A DNA stretch of 64,000 nucleotides from Taudactylus pleione. Taxonomy: Eukaryota > Chordata > Amphibia > Anura > Myobatrachidae. The notes beneath the pieces are model-generated. The model had not been told where the DNA came from, did not search any database, and worked only from the letters and a program-made list of their open reading frames with translations. The stretch spans positions 1,071,501-1,135,500 of the forward strand of contig JAUIMM010000582.1 in the NCBI GenBank assembly GCA_031769625.1, written 5' to 3'. Positions 60,301 to 60,869 of the stretch are shown in pieces. The stretch's first letter is position 1, and each line of letters begins with the position of its first letter. The translations under genes and the position numbers were made by a program.

Positions 60301-60337
60301 TTCCGCTCTGCATCTGTTCCTATGTAGTTCTGATGAA
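2185..60337 (-). CDS. GARNL3: GARNL3, internal 16 exons of a Rap-GAP/CNH protein (partial gene)
   Basis: The gene encodes GTPase-activating Rap/RanGAP domain-like protein 3, a putative cytoplasmic activator of GTP hydrolysis on Rap-type small GTPases. It is spliced from exons at (5' to 3') 60337-60219, 57130-57066, 54519-54456, 52492-52466, 50173-50098, 47153-47055, 44664-44561, 31835-31727, 31370-31325, 31076-30970, 28057-27942, 24815-24711, 23353-23279, 20786-20675, 12046-11948 and 2301-2185. Every junction keeps frame and no stop or frameshift is seen. The translation aligns end to end with what I recall of human GARNL3, from about residue 107 to 587 of roughly 1013. It contains the Rap-GAP core, with the HIGND motif carrying the Asn thumb, and then the start of the CNH domain. 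RAP1GAP and SIPA1-family proteins share the core but not this linker or the CNH part. The first and last exons lie outside the window. Confidence 0.96.
2302..2692. other. Intronic sequence upstream of exon 2185-2301, nothing recognised
   Basis: No open frame with a known product, tandem repeat or terminal inverted repeat was found in this stretch. Confidence 0.4.
2693..3156. mobile_element. Hairpin MITE(s) with 'atttatca' ends
   Basis: A strong hairpin runs from 2949 (GGGGCCTATTTATCAATGAG) to about 3153 (CTCATTGATAAATGAGCCCC), with a long internal palindrome around the 'ccagccaatc' and 'gattggctgg' arms. A further end, AAGGGGCTCATTTATCA at 2691, matches the right end. So either a longer outer element (about 2692-3155, TA-flanked) holds the hairpin, or the left piece is a broken second copy. 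Confidence 0.65.
3157..3520. other. Intronic sequence, nothing recognised
   Basis: AT-rich sequence with no exon, array or paired ends. Confidence 0.35.
3521..4115. mobile_element. GC-rich palindromic MITE, GGGCCTGATTCAGA ends, TSD AAA
   Basis: A 595-bp element whose ends GGGCCTGATTCAGAGCCG and CGGCTCTGAATCAGGCCC are perfect inverted repeats. It is flanked by AAA on both sides (3518-3520 and 4116-4118). The inside is rich in GAGCGA/TCGCTC steps. This is the cleanest copy of its family in the window. Confidence 0.8.
4116..5454. other. Mostly unique intronic sequence, possible conserved non-coding block
   Basis: No exon or array is seen. The block at about 4465-4760 is non-repetitive and rich in TAATTA/CAATTA-type homeodomain core sites, for example around 4470, 4580 and 4605. 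A small AT microsatellite lies at 4203-4215. A short inverted repeat ('acatgtatgtt' and 'acatacatgt') lies at about 5184-5212. Confidence 0.4.
5455..6310. mobile_element. Element with an internal CCTAACCCT-rich array
   Basis: About 680 bases of degenerate CCTAACCCTCCCCC(T)TAGTG units (5540-6220) are bounded by sequence rich in TCGG/CCGA dyads ('ggtcggtatccta' on the left, 'gcggtcgggattctgaccg' on the right). Similar organisation recurs at 25157-25545 and 57905-58498, so this looks like a transposable family with a telomere-like interior and not a telomere. A separate MITE interrupts it at 5707-5978. Confidence 0.55.
5707..5978. mobile_element. MITE inserted in the CCTAACCC array
   Basis: The inverted ends GGGGGGTATCCACTAGA and TTGTAGTGGATGCCCCCC bound about 270 bp. 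The interior carries ACGATTACAATGTCGTAATC-type inverted motifs. It splits the surrounding CCTAACCC-rich tract and is therefore younger than it. Confidence 0.65.
6409..8071. repeat. 146/148-bp tandem repeat array, about 11-12 units
   Basis: The marker GATATACTCTGTGCTGCTGG recurs at 6437, 6583, 6729, 6877, 7023, 7169, 7315, 7463, 7611, 7759, 7905 and 8053. Spacings are only 146 or 148 bases; the two-base difference lies in the CTCTGTCTGTGG versus CTCTCAGTCTGTGG segment. Units are highly alike, so the array is recent or homogenised. Short open frames of 60 residues repeat with the units and are not genes. Confidence 0.95.
8072..9455. other. Unique intronic sequence with a possible conserved block
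   Basis: No exon is seen. The stretch at 8660-8960 is non-repetitive and AT-rich with many TAATTA, TTAATA and ATAAATC motifs, as in many vertebrate conserved non-coding elements. A GC-rich segment at 8220-8480 contains a short G run. Confidence 0.4.
9456..10862. repeat. 70-bp tandem repeat array with an inverted first unit
   Basis: Units of 70 bases (marker GGTCCTATATAACTTCTAGA at 9831, 9901, 9971, 10041 and so on) run from about 9680 to 10862, roughly 17 copies. They contain GGAGGCACTGGGGGTGAGCA. Ahead of them, 9457-9580 is the same unit plus flank in reverse orientation and pairs with 9647-9770, making a large hairpin with a loop of about 65 bases. Confidence 0.9.
10856..11571. mobile_element. 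Degenerate GC-rich MITE abutting the 70-bp array
   Basis: The left end (GTGATTCAGAGGTGGACGCAG) and right end (GCTCAGAATCAGGTCCTAG) resemble the GGGCCTGATTCAGA family in decayed form. The interior has inverted segments around 'cacctgtttgcc' and 'gcctcacag'. Overlapping open frames on both strands have no recognisable product. Confidence 0.5.
11572..11947. other. Intronic sequence downstream of exon 11948-12046
   Basis: The text 'gagcttacactctaaag' with 'ggagagagggccctgttc' resembles the tail of a vertebrate LINE or SINE, but no ends can be set. There is no coding signal. Confidence 0.35.
11948..12046 (-). CDS. GARNL3: GARNL3 CNH-region exon ([15 protein letters not shown]...)
   Basis: This 99-base exon has acceptor GCGTTGCAG and donor GTGAGA. 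It completes Asp and encodes [20 protein letters not shown], then [12 protein letters not shown] and one base of Gly. The 20-bp tandem repeat array begins about 20 bases upstream, so this acceptor has very little unique intronic context. Confidence 0.96.
12066..13185. repeat. 20-bp tandem array with 200-bp higher-order units
   Basis: The basic unit is 20 bases of the type CTGTTTATGGTATCATATTG. Between about 12190 and 12820 the same pattern of ten variants recurs with a 200-base period: identical open frames start at 12197, 12397 and 12597. Right of 12840 the units are more diverged. The array starts about 20 bases upstream of a GARNL3 acceptor. Confidence 0.95.
13200..13215. repeat. Poly-G run
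   Basis: Sixteen consecutive G's directly after the 20-bp array; on the sense strand of GARNL3 this is a C run. Confidence 0.9.
13335..13690. mobile_element. Truncated 'atttatca' MITE interrupted by the GAGA array
   Basis: The sequence matches the left half of the elements at 40916-41476 and 56052-56613: GCATTTATCA start, 'agatgtatgaaggag', 'ccataggtttctatggggga', 'gcagctaacgctatct' and 'gccggcggagggatc'. Homology stops at 'ggatgggctcc', where the GAGAGACACAG array begins. The right half was not found after the array. Confidence 0.7.
13691..17968. repeat. 4.3-kb purine-rich GAGAGACACAGGAGAGA array
   Basis: The tract is made of GAGAGACACAGGAGAGAAGG, TGTGAGAGAGAAGAGACAGG and similar short modules, almost free of pyrimidines on the plus strand apart from isolated C and T. 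Higher-order copies exist: identical blocks start at 14152, 14499 and 14806, and a block of about 990 bases is duplicated (14806 to 15796; 15027 to 16017). The minus strand is open for more than 1300 codons in all three frames because CT-rich repeats lack stops; none of these frames is a gene. Confidence 0.95.
17981..19477. repeat. 34-bp tandem repeat array, about 44 copies
   Basis: Unit CAGGTATCGGGGTGTCAGCT plus CTCACATGCACAGT, 34 bases. Variants have CTGCTCTC for CAGCTCTC and CACGCT for CACAGT, and they cluster at 18180-18360 and 18490-18830. Because 34 is not a multiple of three, all three plus frames stay open with the same 34-residue period, giving false frames of about 490-500 residues. 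Confidence 0.96.
19478..20674. other. Unique intronic sequence with a candidate conserved non-coding element
   Basis: No exon is seen. The stretch at 19795-20130 is non-repetitive, with AT-rich motifs (AATAAAACTGTTGAAATAAA, GGTTTATTATAGAAATAG, GTGATAAATAATC) typical of deeply conserved regulatory DNA. This is inferred from composition only. Confidence 0.4.
20675..20786 (-). CDS. GARNL3: GARNL3 exon starting the CNH region ([11 protein letters not shown]...)
   Basis: This 112-base exon has acceptor TCTCAG and donor GTACGT. It encodes [20 protein letters not shown], then [17 protein letters not shown] and one base of Asp. The sequence resembles the first strands of a citron-homology (CNH, beta-propeller) domain, in which a WG.ALL..T..GVLL element is typical. 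The upstream intron's minisatellite starts 72 bases before this exon and reads open into it. Confidence 0.96.
20858..23206. repeat. 55-bp minisatellite filling a GARNL3 intron, about 43 copies
   Basis: Unit CATGATATATATACAGCCTC, CTGCACCTGGCCGGTACCCT, GCTGTGCACTGGGGA (55 bases; some units 54 or 57). Recurrent alternatives are CCGGTAC/CCTGTAC, TATATA/TATGTA, and GTGCACT/GTACACT. It occupies all but about 140 bases of the 2492-base intron 20787-23278. Long minus-strand frames (up to 766 codons) come from the repeat and run into exons at either end. Confidence 0.96.
23279..23353 (-). CDS. GARNL3: GARNL3 linker exon ([13 protein letters not shown]...)
   Basis: This 75-base, phase 0-0 exon has acceptor TTTTAG and a non-canonical-looking but valid donor, GAG/GTTAGA. 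It encodes [20 protein letters not shown] and LCRKE. The following intron consists almost wholly of a 55-bp minisatellite that begins about 70 bases after the exon. Confidence 0.95.
23354..23790. other. Intronic sequence, nothing recognised
   Basis: No exon, array or paired ends were found before the hairpin element at about 23791. Confidence 0.35.
23791..23940. mobile_element. Hairpin MITE, 'gcccatagcaaccaatcag' family
   Basis: Arms GTTGCCCATAGCAACCAATC and GATTGGTTGCTATGGGCA pair around a short loop. The ends (GGGGGAGATGTATCAAAC and the right side near 23935) are less well matched than in the other copies at 33681, 53811, 53993 and 58798. Confidence 0.6.
24080..24442. mobile_element. 5'-truncated GC-rich MITE, relative of 995-1520
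   Basis: From 'cgcagtgagcactcaggctgcg' through 'taattcatgcacgcc' and 'ccacgcctgcgtttc' the sequence follows the element at 995-1520, and it ends in TTGCTGAATCAGGCCC. The matching left terminus was not found. Confidence 0.65.
24711..24815 (-). CDS. GARNL3: GARNL3 linker exon ([19 protein letters not shown]...)
   Basis: This 105-base, phase 0-0 exon has acceptor ATTTCTAG and a weak donor, CAG/GTCTGT. It encodes [20 protein letters not shown] and then [15 protein letters not shown]. The Ser/Arg-rich basic stretch suits a regulatory linker between the GAP and CNH domains. A non-LTR retrotransposon 3' tail begins about 50 bases upstream of it on the sense strand. Confidence 0.96.
24865..25152 (+). 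mobile_element. Non-LTR retrotransposon 3' tail, L2-like
   Basis: The segment starts 'tagactgtaagctcttgcga', continues with 'gcagggccctctgcc' and ends in 'gtaaggcgctgcggacacc' and 'ggcgctatataaat'. This is the familiar 3' region of L2-type LINEs in fish and amphibians. The start is approximate and nothing coding remains. The family call is from recall of these motifs. Confidence 0.6.
25157..25545. mobile_element. Element with TCGGGA/TCCCGA dyads and internal TTAGG-rich tract
   Basis: The left part 'caggaagccgactgtctaa' and right part 'cctgtcgggatttccactg' carry repeated CCGAC/GTCGG dyads. Between them is a GTTAGGGTTAGGCACCCC tract (25325-25490). Organisation matches 5455-6310 and 57905-58498, here in the opposite orientation. 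Confidence 0.55.
25800..26445. repeat. Degenerate tandem repeat, about 21-24 bp unit
   Basis: Units of the kind GGTTGGGGAACCTGAGGACT are best preserved at 25880-25985 and decay on both sides. Part of the block also recurs as a longer duplication (25970-26110 and 26215-26350, sharing 'gaacacttaatttggcagac'). Confidence 0.8.
26446..27289. other. Unique intronic sequence, possible conserved block
   Basis: No exon is seen. The stretch at 26640-26930 is non-repetitive with motifs such as GGTAATTACCAGCAAGAACT and CTATTAATGTCATACGCTG, so it may be a conserved regulatory element. Confidence 0.4.
27290..27361. repeat. Compound microsatellite (TG)n(TA)n(CA)n
   Basis: A TG run, then about 20 TA steps, then a CA run, forming a perfect dyad of alternating purine-pyrimidine. 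Confidence 0.95.
27362..27941. other. Intronic sequence, nothing recognised
   Basis: No paired ends, array or extra exon were found next to exon 27942-28057. Confidence 0.35.
27942..28057 (-). CDS. GARNL3: GARNL3 exon encoding [10 protein letters not shown]...
   Basis: This 116-base exon has acceptor GGCGCAG and donor GTAATC. It completes Leu and encodes [20 protein letters not shown], then [18 protein letters not shown]. It forms the helical tail after the Rap-GAP core. The acceptor has a weak pyrimidine tract (TTCATGGCGCAG). Confidence 0.96.
28058..28717. other. Intronic sequence, nothing firm
   Basis: A short AT microsatellite is at 28377-28391. 'aaaatggccgcctccacagtgcc' at 28220 resembles repeat sequence, but no ends are visible. 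Confidence 0.35.
28718..29028. mobile_element. Palindromic MITE, 'gattggttggaatgaaaatc' family
   Basis: The left arm (AGCTGGGTACACACGTAAAG through GATTGGTTGGAATGAAAATC) pairs with the right arm (TTCATTCCAACCAATCAACT through TTTACATGTGTATGCAGCT). A second copy lies at 50259-50570. Confidence 0.75.
29032..29822. mobile_element. MITE with GGGGTCAATCCAATTAGG-type ends, TSD ATA
   Basis: The left end GGGGTCAATCCAATTAGGTG and right end CACCTAATAGGATTGAGCCC are inverted repeats. ATA flanks both sides (29029-29031 and 29823-29825). The element starts 4 bases after the preceding MITE ends. It contains long T/A homopolymers and a G run (29638-29652). Confidence 0.75.
29941..29959. repeat. Poly-C run
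   Basis: Nineteen consecutive C's. Confidence 0.9.
30018..30462. mobile_element. MITE with GGCCCCCATTTATCAATAA-type ends
   Basis: The left end GGCCCCCATTTATCAATAAA and right end GTTGATAAATGGGGGCC are inverted. Inside, the hairpin 'cccctttagcgctcgctaaa' and 'cagtatcactgtgatact'-type dyads are visible. It is related in its ends to the elements at 40916 and 56052. Confidence 0.7.
30463..30969. other. Intronic sequence downstream of exon 30970-31076
   Basis: No array or paired ends were recognised. Confidence 0.35.
30970..31076 (-). CDS. GARNL3: GARNL3 exon, end of Rap-GAP domain ([14 protein letters not shown]...)
   Basis: This 107-base exon completes Arg and encodes [20 protein letters not shown], then [15 protein letters not shown] and one base of Leu. 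The acceptor is ACGTGAG, preceded on the sense strand by CATTCT, ACCCC and a run of T's; the donor is GTAAGT. The FGPPLP...F.D...FRDFLL pattern is conserved near the C-terminal end of Rap-GAP domains. Confidence 0.96.
31325..31370 (-). CDS. GARNL3: GARNL3 46-nt exon ([14 protein letters not shown])
   Basis: This short 46-base exon has acceptor GTTCCAG and donor GTGAGT. It completes a His codon, encodes [14 protein letters not shown] and leaves two bases of an Arg codon. A threefold 43-bp tandem repeat starts only 12 bases upstream of the exon, so the polypyrimidine and branch region lies inside that repeat. Confidence 0.95.
31382..31510. repeat. Three tandem 43-bp copies at a splice acceptor
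   Basis: ATTAAGGAAAGACACTGAGA begins copies at 31382, 31425 and 31468, with a partial fourth at 31511. The copies are essentially identical. They start 12 bases upstream of the GARNL3 exon at 31325-31370. Confidence 0.95.
31727..31835 (-). CDS. GARNL3: GARNL3 catalytic exon (RKRHIGND, Asn thumb)
   Basis: This 109-base exon has acceptor TTTCCAG and donor GTATCT. It begins [20 protein letters not shown] and ends in MIRSHFT plus one base of a His codon. The Asn in HIGND (codon at 31809-31811, AAT) matches the catalytic Asn thumb of Rap-GAP enzymes, inferred by homology with Rap1GAP. The residue is present, so the domain is predicted to be active. Confidence 0.97.
31836..32273. other. Intronic sequence upstream of the catalytic exon
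   Basis: No repeat with clear ends and no further exon were recognised. Confidence 0.35.
32274..32718. mobile_element. GC-rich palindromic MITE, TSD CTA
   Basis: The ends GGGCCTGATTCAGACCCGCT and GCGGGTCTGAATCAGGGCC are inverted; CTA flanks both sides (32271-32273 and 32719-32721). Successive internal hairpins include 'gatgtcagtag' with 'actgacatcactcgtgatg' and 'gcgggg' arms. Confidence 0.8.
32722..33229. other. Intronic AT-rich sequence, nothing recognised
   Basis: A loosely repeated pair of segments (32770-32830 and 32878-32935, both with 'tatgcactacgtcactttta'-like text) suggests an old local duplication. No exon is seen. Confidence 0.35.
33230..33488. mobile_element. Probable hAT-type non-autonomous element
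   Basis: It begins CAGGGCCGGTGCAAGGTTTC and ends GGTAGAGCCAGACCTG, whose reverse complement starts CAGGTCTGGC. 'gcaccctaggcaaaa' and 'gcgccctaggcagctgcct' lie near the two ends. No convincing 8-bp target duplication was found, so the call is tentative. Confidence 0.45.
33681..33853. mobile_element. Hairpin MITE, 'gcccatagcaaccaatca' family
   Basis: Ends GGGTATATGTACTAAAGTGA and TCACTTTAGTAAATATACCC are inverted. The arms contain GCCCATAGCAACCAATCA and TGACTGGTTGCTATGGGC. Confidence 0.8.
33854..34378. other. Intronic sequence before the DIRS-like element
   Basis: No recognised feature. Confidence 0.35.
34379..34566. repeat. Left inverted terminal repeat of the DIRS-like element
   Basis: The outer edge AAGAGATATGGTAAGAACTT is followed by a core running from TCCATAGGGTCCACAGGG to CAGAGGCACCTCAG. 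The core is inverted relative to 40029-40178; the outer 40 bases differ from the other end, as is usual in DIRS elements. Confidence 0.9.
34710..34822. repeat. Internal complementary region (ICR) of the DIRS-like element
   Basis: 34710-34777 (CCTGTGGACCCTATGGACTT ... CATATCTCTTG) is the reverse complement of the left outer end. From about 34776 to 34822 (TTTTCTACTTCAGGG ... TTGACCTTGGGG) is the reverse complement of the right outer end. The two halves meet within a few bases, as expected for a template that joins the ends into a circle. Confidence 0.9.
36990..37250 (-). pseudogene. Degenerate reverse-transcriptase fragment of the DIRS-like element
   Basis: In one minus frame the motif FRALPFG appears at about 37130-37150. 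Just downstream, in a different frame, LSSTPPGFT appears. Together they resemble the conserved F.ALPFGL.TAP..FT block of DIRS and LTR-type reverse transcriptases. The frame change between them and nearby stops show that the copy is not functional. The rest of the protein was not reconstructed. Confidence 0.65.
37800..37950 (-). pseudogene. Possible ORF1 (gag-like) remnant of the DIRS-like element
   Basis: The minus frame reads [14 protein letters not shown], which recalls the FGP.LD motif I associate with ORF1 of amphibian and fish DIRS elements. It lies 5' of the reverse-transcriptase fragment as expected. The assignment rests on one motif. Confidence 0.4.
40029..40184. repeat. Right inverted terminal repeat of the DIRS-like element
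   Basis: It begins CTGAGGTGCCTCTGGCTGGG and ends GGACCCTGAAGTAGAAA, inverted relative to 34422-34566 over about 145 bases with few mismatches. Confidence 0.9.
40185..40686. other. Intronic sequence, nothing recognised
   Basis: Between the DIRS-like element and the LINE fragment. 'ctgagcgttctcagacgcct' shows a small inverted repeat; no exon is seen. Confidence 0.35.
40916..41476. mobile_element. 'atttatca' MITE inserted in the LINE, TSD CTT
   Basis: The ends GGGGCACATTTATCAAAG and TTAATAAATGGGCCCC are inverted, and CTT flanks both sides (40913-40915 and 41477-41479). The interior contains the hairpins 'ccgaaaacacctgttttcgg', 'gctaacgctatctaaagata' and 'gatctgccagatc'. A close copy is at 56052-56613. 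Confidence 0.8.
41701..42064. mobile_element. hAT-type non-autonomous element, near-perfect 8-bp TSD
   Basis: The ends CAGGGGTGGGGAACCT and AGGTTCCCCATCCCTG are inverted. The flanks are TGGTACAG (41693-41700) and TGGTAGAG (42065-42072), an 8-bp target duplication with one mismatch. CAGGGGTGGGGAAC ends are characteristic of vertebrate hAT elements. A second copy is at 53317-53678. Confidence 0.88.
42357..42740. mobile_element. Possible hAT-like element with CAGGGGCATTTCTA end
   Basis: It begins CAGGGGCATTTCTAGAGAGG and ends 'attatagatacgcccccgcctg', the reverse complement of a similar start. Inside, 'gggtgcagggtgtgcgg' pairs with 'ccgcacaccctgcaccc', and paired 'ggaaaatggcc' segments are present. 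No clean target duplication was found. Confidence 0.5.
42741..44560. other. Intronic sequence, mostly unique
   Basis: No exon other than the flanking one. The stretch at 42830-43150 is non-repetitive and has the look of a conserved non-coding block (ATAAAAATACGTGGAATGGT, GTATGGAATTTGGCCAAGCG). A possible decayed transposon end ('cagtgccagattaacaatag') lies at 44130. Confidence 0.35.
44561..44664 (-). CDS. GARNL3: GARNL3 exon, Rap-GAP domain (HVSTMLPY)
   Basis: This 104-base exon has acceptor TTTGCAG and donor GTACGT. It encodes [20 protein letters not shown] and then [14 protein letters not shown], ending on a whole codon. The FHVSTMLPY block is the most recognisable Rap-GAP signature and directly precedes the catalytic motif supplied by the next exon. 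The intron that follows is about 12.7 kb and contains the DIRS-like element. Confidence 0.97.
44665..46196. other. Intronic sequence, mostly unrecognised
   Basis: A C run lies at 45205-45217. The text 'ccttgaaaaagattatttac' with 'cgaaacgcgtcgg' at 45896-45933 matches a motif common in amphibian repeat ends, but the limits cannot be drawn. Confidence 0.35.
46197..46424. mobile_element. AT-rich non-autonomous element, hAT-like ends
   Basis: The ends CAGGGTTGCATAAAATTTGA and AAATCCAATTTTATGCAACCCTG form an inverted repeat (the right end differs slightly). The interior is A/T homopolymer-rich and largely self-complementary. No matching 8-bp flank was found. Confidence 0.65.
46425..47054. other. 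Intronic sequence downstream of exon 47055-47153
   Basis: No recognised feature. Confidence 0.35.
47055..47153 (-). CDS. GARNL3: GARNL3 exon, Rap-GAP domain ([10 protein letters not shown]...)
   Basis: This 99-base exon has acceptor ATTCCAG and donor GTAAGA. It completes the Glu codon and encodes [20 protein letters not shown], then [12 protein letters not shown] and one base of an Asn codon. The F..LL.LLG and GYRGGLD segments are conserved Rap-GAP landmarks. The intron upstream of it (47154-50097) carries a 1.7-kb minisatellite. Confidence 0.96.
47336..49054. repeat. About 25-bp tandem repeat array (CAGGTATCGGGGGAGGGCTG)
   Basis: Units of 23-27 bases of the form CAGGTATCGGGGGAGGGCTG plus ATTCAG run through the interval. 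They are diverged on the left (47336-47700, GGGTCTGATT type) and more uniform on the right. It shares the 12-base core CAGGTATCGGGG with the 34-bp array at 17981-19477. Proline/serine-rich frames on the minus strand are artefacts. Confidence 0.93.
49104..49467. mobile_element. MITE with GCTGGCCATACAC ends
   Basis: The left GCTGGCCATACACGCTACAA and right GTCTGGCTGTGTATGCCCAGC ends are imperfect inverted repeats. Internal hairpins include 'ggggcgatccgcctgatatc' with its complement and 'tgttccttcctacggaagga'. Confidence 0.65.
49468..50097. other. Intronic AT-rich sequence downstream of exon 50098-50173
   Basis: No paired ends or exon were recognised. Confidence 0.35.
50098..50173 (-). CDS. GARNL3: GARNL3 exon encoding [11 protein letters not shown]...
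   Basis: This 76-base exon has acceptor CTTTTAG and donor GTGAGT. It encodes [20 protein letters not shown] followed by EMFSN and one base of the next codon. It forms the N-terminal edge of the Rap-GAP catalytic domain; the [10 protein letters not shown] type of sequence is typical of Rap-GAP proteins. Confidence 0.96.
50259..50570. mobile_element. Palindromic MITE, second copy of the 28718 family
   Basis: AGCTGGCCACACACTAGACC on the left pairs with GGTCTAGTGTGTGGTCAGCT on the right. The inner arms carry GATTGGTTGGAATGAAAATC and its complement. Confidence 0.8.
50703..50891. mobile_element. hAT-type non-autonomous element (CAGTGTTTCCCAACC ends)
   Basis: CAGTGTTTCCCAACCGCGGT is inverted relative to ACCGTGGTTGGGAACCCCTG. 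The arms continue through CCTCAAGGCACAC and GTGTGCCTTGAGG. The end sequence is typical of vertebrate hAT MITEs; the flanking 8 bases do not match. Confidence 0.7.
50892..51358. other. Intronic sequence, nothing recognised
   Basis: No exon or clear repeat ends. Confidence 0.35.
51359..51515. mobile_element. Hairpin MITE, 'tgtactaagccttgg' family
   Basis: Left GGGGGAAGATGTACTAAGCC pairs with right GGCTTAGTACATCTCCC. The inner arms are GTACCAACCAATCAGCTCCT and its complement around a short loop. Confidence 0.8.
51516..52465. other. Intronic sequence next to the microexon
   Basis: No repeats with ends were seen. 52190-52450 is unique with possible conserved motifs (AAGCTAATGTCCCACTTGCC, AATGAGACCACATTAGCC), lying just downstream of the 27-nt exon on the sense strand. 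Confidence 0.35.
52466..52492 (-). CDS. GARNL3: GARNL3 27-nt microexon (DLLVLEEQE)
   Basis: This is a 27-base microexon in phase 0-0 encoding DLLVLEEQE. Its acceptor is CCTATAG and its donor GTGAG. The residues join the preceding PEIQK to the following GSVNFKF exactly as in the vertebrate protein. Because it is symmetric, skipping would remove nine residues without a frameshift. About 20-280 bases upstream on the sense strand lies non-repetitive sequence that may hold splicing signals. Confidence 0.92.
52493..53306. other. Intronic sequence upstream of the microexon
   Basis: No exon was found. 'ccacggtggccgagtggg' at 52857 looks superficially like a tRNA-Leu/Ser D-arm, but no tRNA fold follows. 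Confidence 0.35.
53317..53678. mobile_element. hAT-type non-autonomous element, perfect 8-bp TSD GTCTATGT
   Basis: The ends CAGGGATGGGGAACCT and AGGTTCCCCACCCCCG are inverted. GTCTATGT occurs directly before (53309-53316) and after (53679-53686). It is a copy of the family at 41701-42064, sharing 'ctatgcagcagtgccacctg' in inverted orientation. Confidence 0.92.
53811..53984. mobile_element. Hairpin MITE, 'gcccatagcaaccaatcag' family, complete
   Basis: Ends AGGTAAATTTACTAAGATGA and TCATCTTAGTAAATTTACCCC are inverted; long arms include GAGTTTTTAGAAATGGAGAT. Confidence 0.85.
53993..54147. mobile_element. Second hairpin MITE of the same family, left end missing
   Basis: It is nearly identical to 53811-53984 over GTTTTTAGAAATGGAGATGT onward, and ends TCTTAGTAAATTTACCCC. 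It lacks the first 20 or so bases, probably because it arose by local duplication of its neighbour. Confidence 0.8.
54456..54519 (-). CDS. GARNL3: GARNL3 exon encoding AMNLDRFEK...
   Basis: This 64-base exon has acceptor TTTTTCAG and donor GTGAG. After one base that closes a Ser codon it encodes 21 residues, [20 protein letters not shown] plus K. It begins 137 bases on the low-coordinate side of a 597-bp palindromic element (54659-55255) and lies in sequence dense with nested transposons. Confidence 0.95.
54659..55255. mobile_element. GC-rich palindromic MITE, TSD CTA
   Basis: The ends GGGGCCTGATTCAGACCTGC and GAGCCGGTCTGAATCAGGCC are inverted; CTA flanks both sides (54656-54658 and 55256-55258). 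Length (597) is close to the copy at 3521-4115 (595), and the interiors share 'gtttgtgggtggtaa', 'ggcgtgcataattaac' and 'acgtcac.tggttg'. Confidence 0.85.
55258..55402. mobile_element. Hairpin MITE, 'tgtactaagccttgg' family, decayed
   Basis: AGGTACGAAGCCTTGGAGAG and CCATGGCTTAGTACATAGAC are the imperfect ends, with GTACCAACCAGTCAGCTCCT arms between. It directly abuts the preceding element. Confidence 0.7.
55403..56051. other. Intronic sequence, nothing recognised
   Basis: No exon or paired ends. Confidence 0.35.
56052..56613. mobile_element. 'atttatca' MITE, second copy, TSD CAC
   Basis: It closely matches 40916-41476 end to end (GGGGGCCCATTTATCAAAG start, TTAATAAATGGGCCC end). CAC flanks both sides. 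Confidence 0.8.
56614..57065. other. Intronic sequence downstream of exon 57066-57130
   Basis: No recognised feature. Confidence 0.35.
57066..57130 (-). CDS. GARNL3: GARNL3 exon encoding GTQKICLSY...
   Basis: This 65-base exon lies between acceptor TCCCACCAG and donor GTACAT. It begins in phase 0 with [20 protein letters not shown] and ends with the first two bases of a Ser codon, which the next exon completes. No long open frame marks it. It was found by searching the gap between flanking exons for the expected peptide, and its length gives exactly the phase needed. It differs from the human sequence as I recall it at a few positions around the CLSYCP segment. Confidence 0.93.
57131..57904. 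other. Intronic sequence upstream of exon 57066-57130
   Basis: No recognised repeat or exon. Confidence 0.35.
57905..58498. mobile_element. Element with internal CCTAACCCT array, third copy
   Basis: GC-rich dyads 'ccggcggttcgattcccggc' on the left and 'gcggcgcccggcatccc', 'ggaatgccgggcgcc' on the right enclose 58028-58317. That interval repeats CCTAACCCTAATCCCCC and TGCCTAACCCTCC units. Confidence 0.55.
58798..58972. mobile_element. Hairpin MITE, 'gcccatagcaaccaatcag' family
   Basis: GCGTATATCTACTAAAGTGC and GTACTTTAGTAAATATACCC ends with GCCCATAGCAACCAATCAGA arms. Confidence 0.85.
58973..59345. other. Intronic sequence, nothing recognised
   Basis: A Cys-rich short frame at 59109-59339 has no recognisable family and no conserved splice context. 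Confidence 0.35.
59346..59930. mobile_element. Degenerate GC-rich MITE with a nested hairpin
   Basis: The left end CGGCCTGATTGAGTGATGGA and right end CACTTCTGATTCAGGCCC are decayed versions of the GGGCCTGATTCAGA ends. The element at 59485-59661 is inserted within it. Confidence 0.6.
59485..59661. mobile_element. Nested hairpin MITE with GGGGTCTATTCATGAAG ends, TSD ATA
   Basis: GGGGTCTATTCATGAAGAAG and CTTCATGAATAGACCCC are inverted; ATA flanks both sides. The arms contain CCCATGGCAACCAATCAGCT, linking it to the 'gcaaccaatcag' group. Confidence 0.8.
60219..60337 (-). CDS. GARNL3: GARNL3 exon encoding the pre-GAP segment (VHQNYIG...)
   Basis: This 119-base exon starts after an acceptor reading TTAACAG and ends at donor GTATGT. 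It opens with the last two bases of a Val codon and ends on a whole codon. It encodes [16 protein letters not shown] and then a stretch ending in RAILWRKS. It is the most 5' exon in the window. The exon that should precede it, ending in a YFLGQ-type sequence, was not found up to 64000 and is presumably beyond the edge. Confidence 0.95.
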
Positions 60338-60869
60338 CTGTTAACAGAAGACAAATAGTCAAATATAAGGAACTGGGAGCGCCAGCATAGAAAATAATGA
60401 AAAACCACAAGTGTACTAGTGCGCTTGGTCAAATATAGAATAGACAAACATAGGCCTTATATACAGCATACAGCCATCAATGTTAGAGCAAAATAAGGTA
60501 CTTGTGTACTTTACAGACTCATTGCAGACAGAACCCAAGTGTCCTACACTCATTATTAATATCAGTCATGGCAATGTCTAAATCCCCTTCACGGAGAGGA
60601 CCCTGACGTCATCAGCCAGTGTCAAGCGTCATTCCCAGTGTCCAGCGTCATTCCCAGTGTCCAGCGTCATTCCCTACCATCCAAGTGGGCATAGAGGGGG
60701 AATATAACCTTGTGGCGAGCTTAGCGAGACACCGAGCCCAAAGCGTGGAGAGCACAGTGAGCCCGCGAGGGGACAACTTTCTTCTTTAGGTGGGGACAAC
60801 TTTCGGTACTTGTGTGCATAAAGTACACAAGTACCATTTAAAACATTCATTGGGTTCTCTCCGCAATGA
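60338..60869. other. Intronic sequence upstream of exon 60219-60337
   Basis: 60622-60673 holds three short copies of CAGCGTCATTCCCAGTGTC. 'gcttagcgagacaccgagcc' to 'gagcacagtgagcccgcgag' (60718-60773) resembles an amphibian interspersed repeat, but it has no clear ends. No earlier GARNL3 exon was found. Confidence 0.35.
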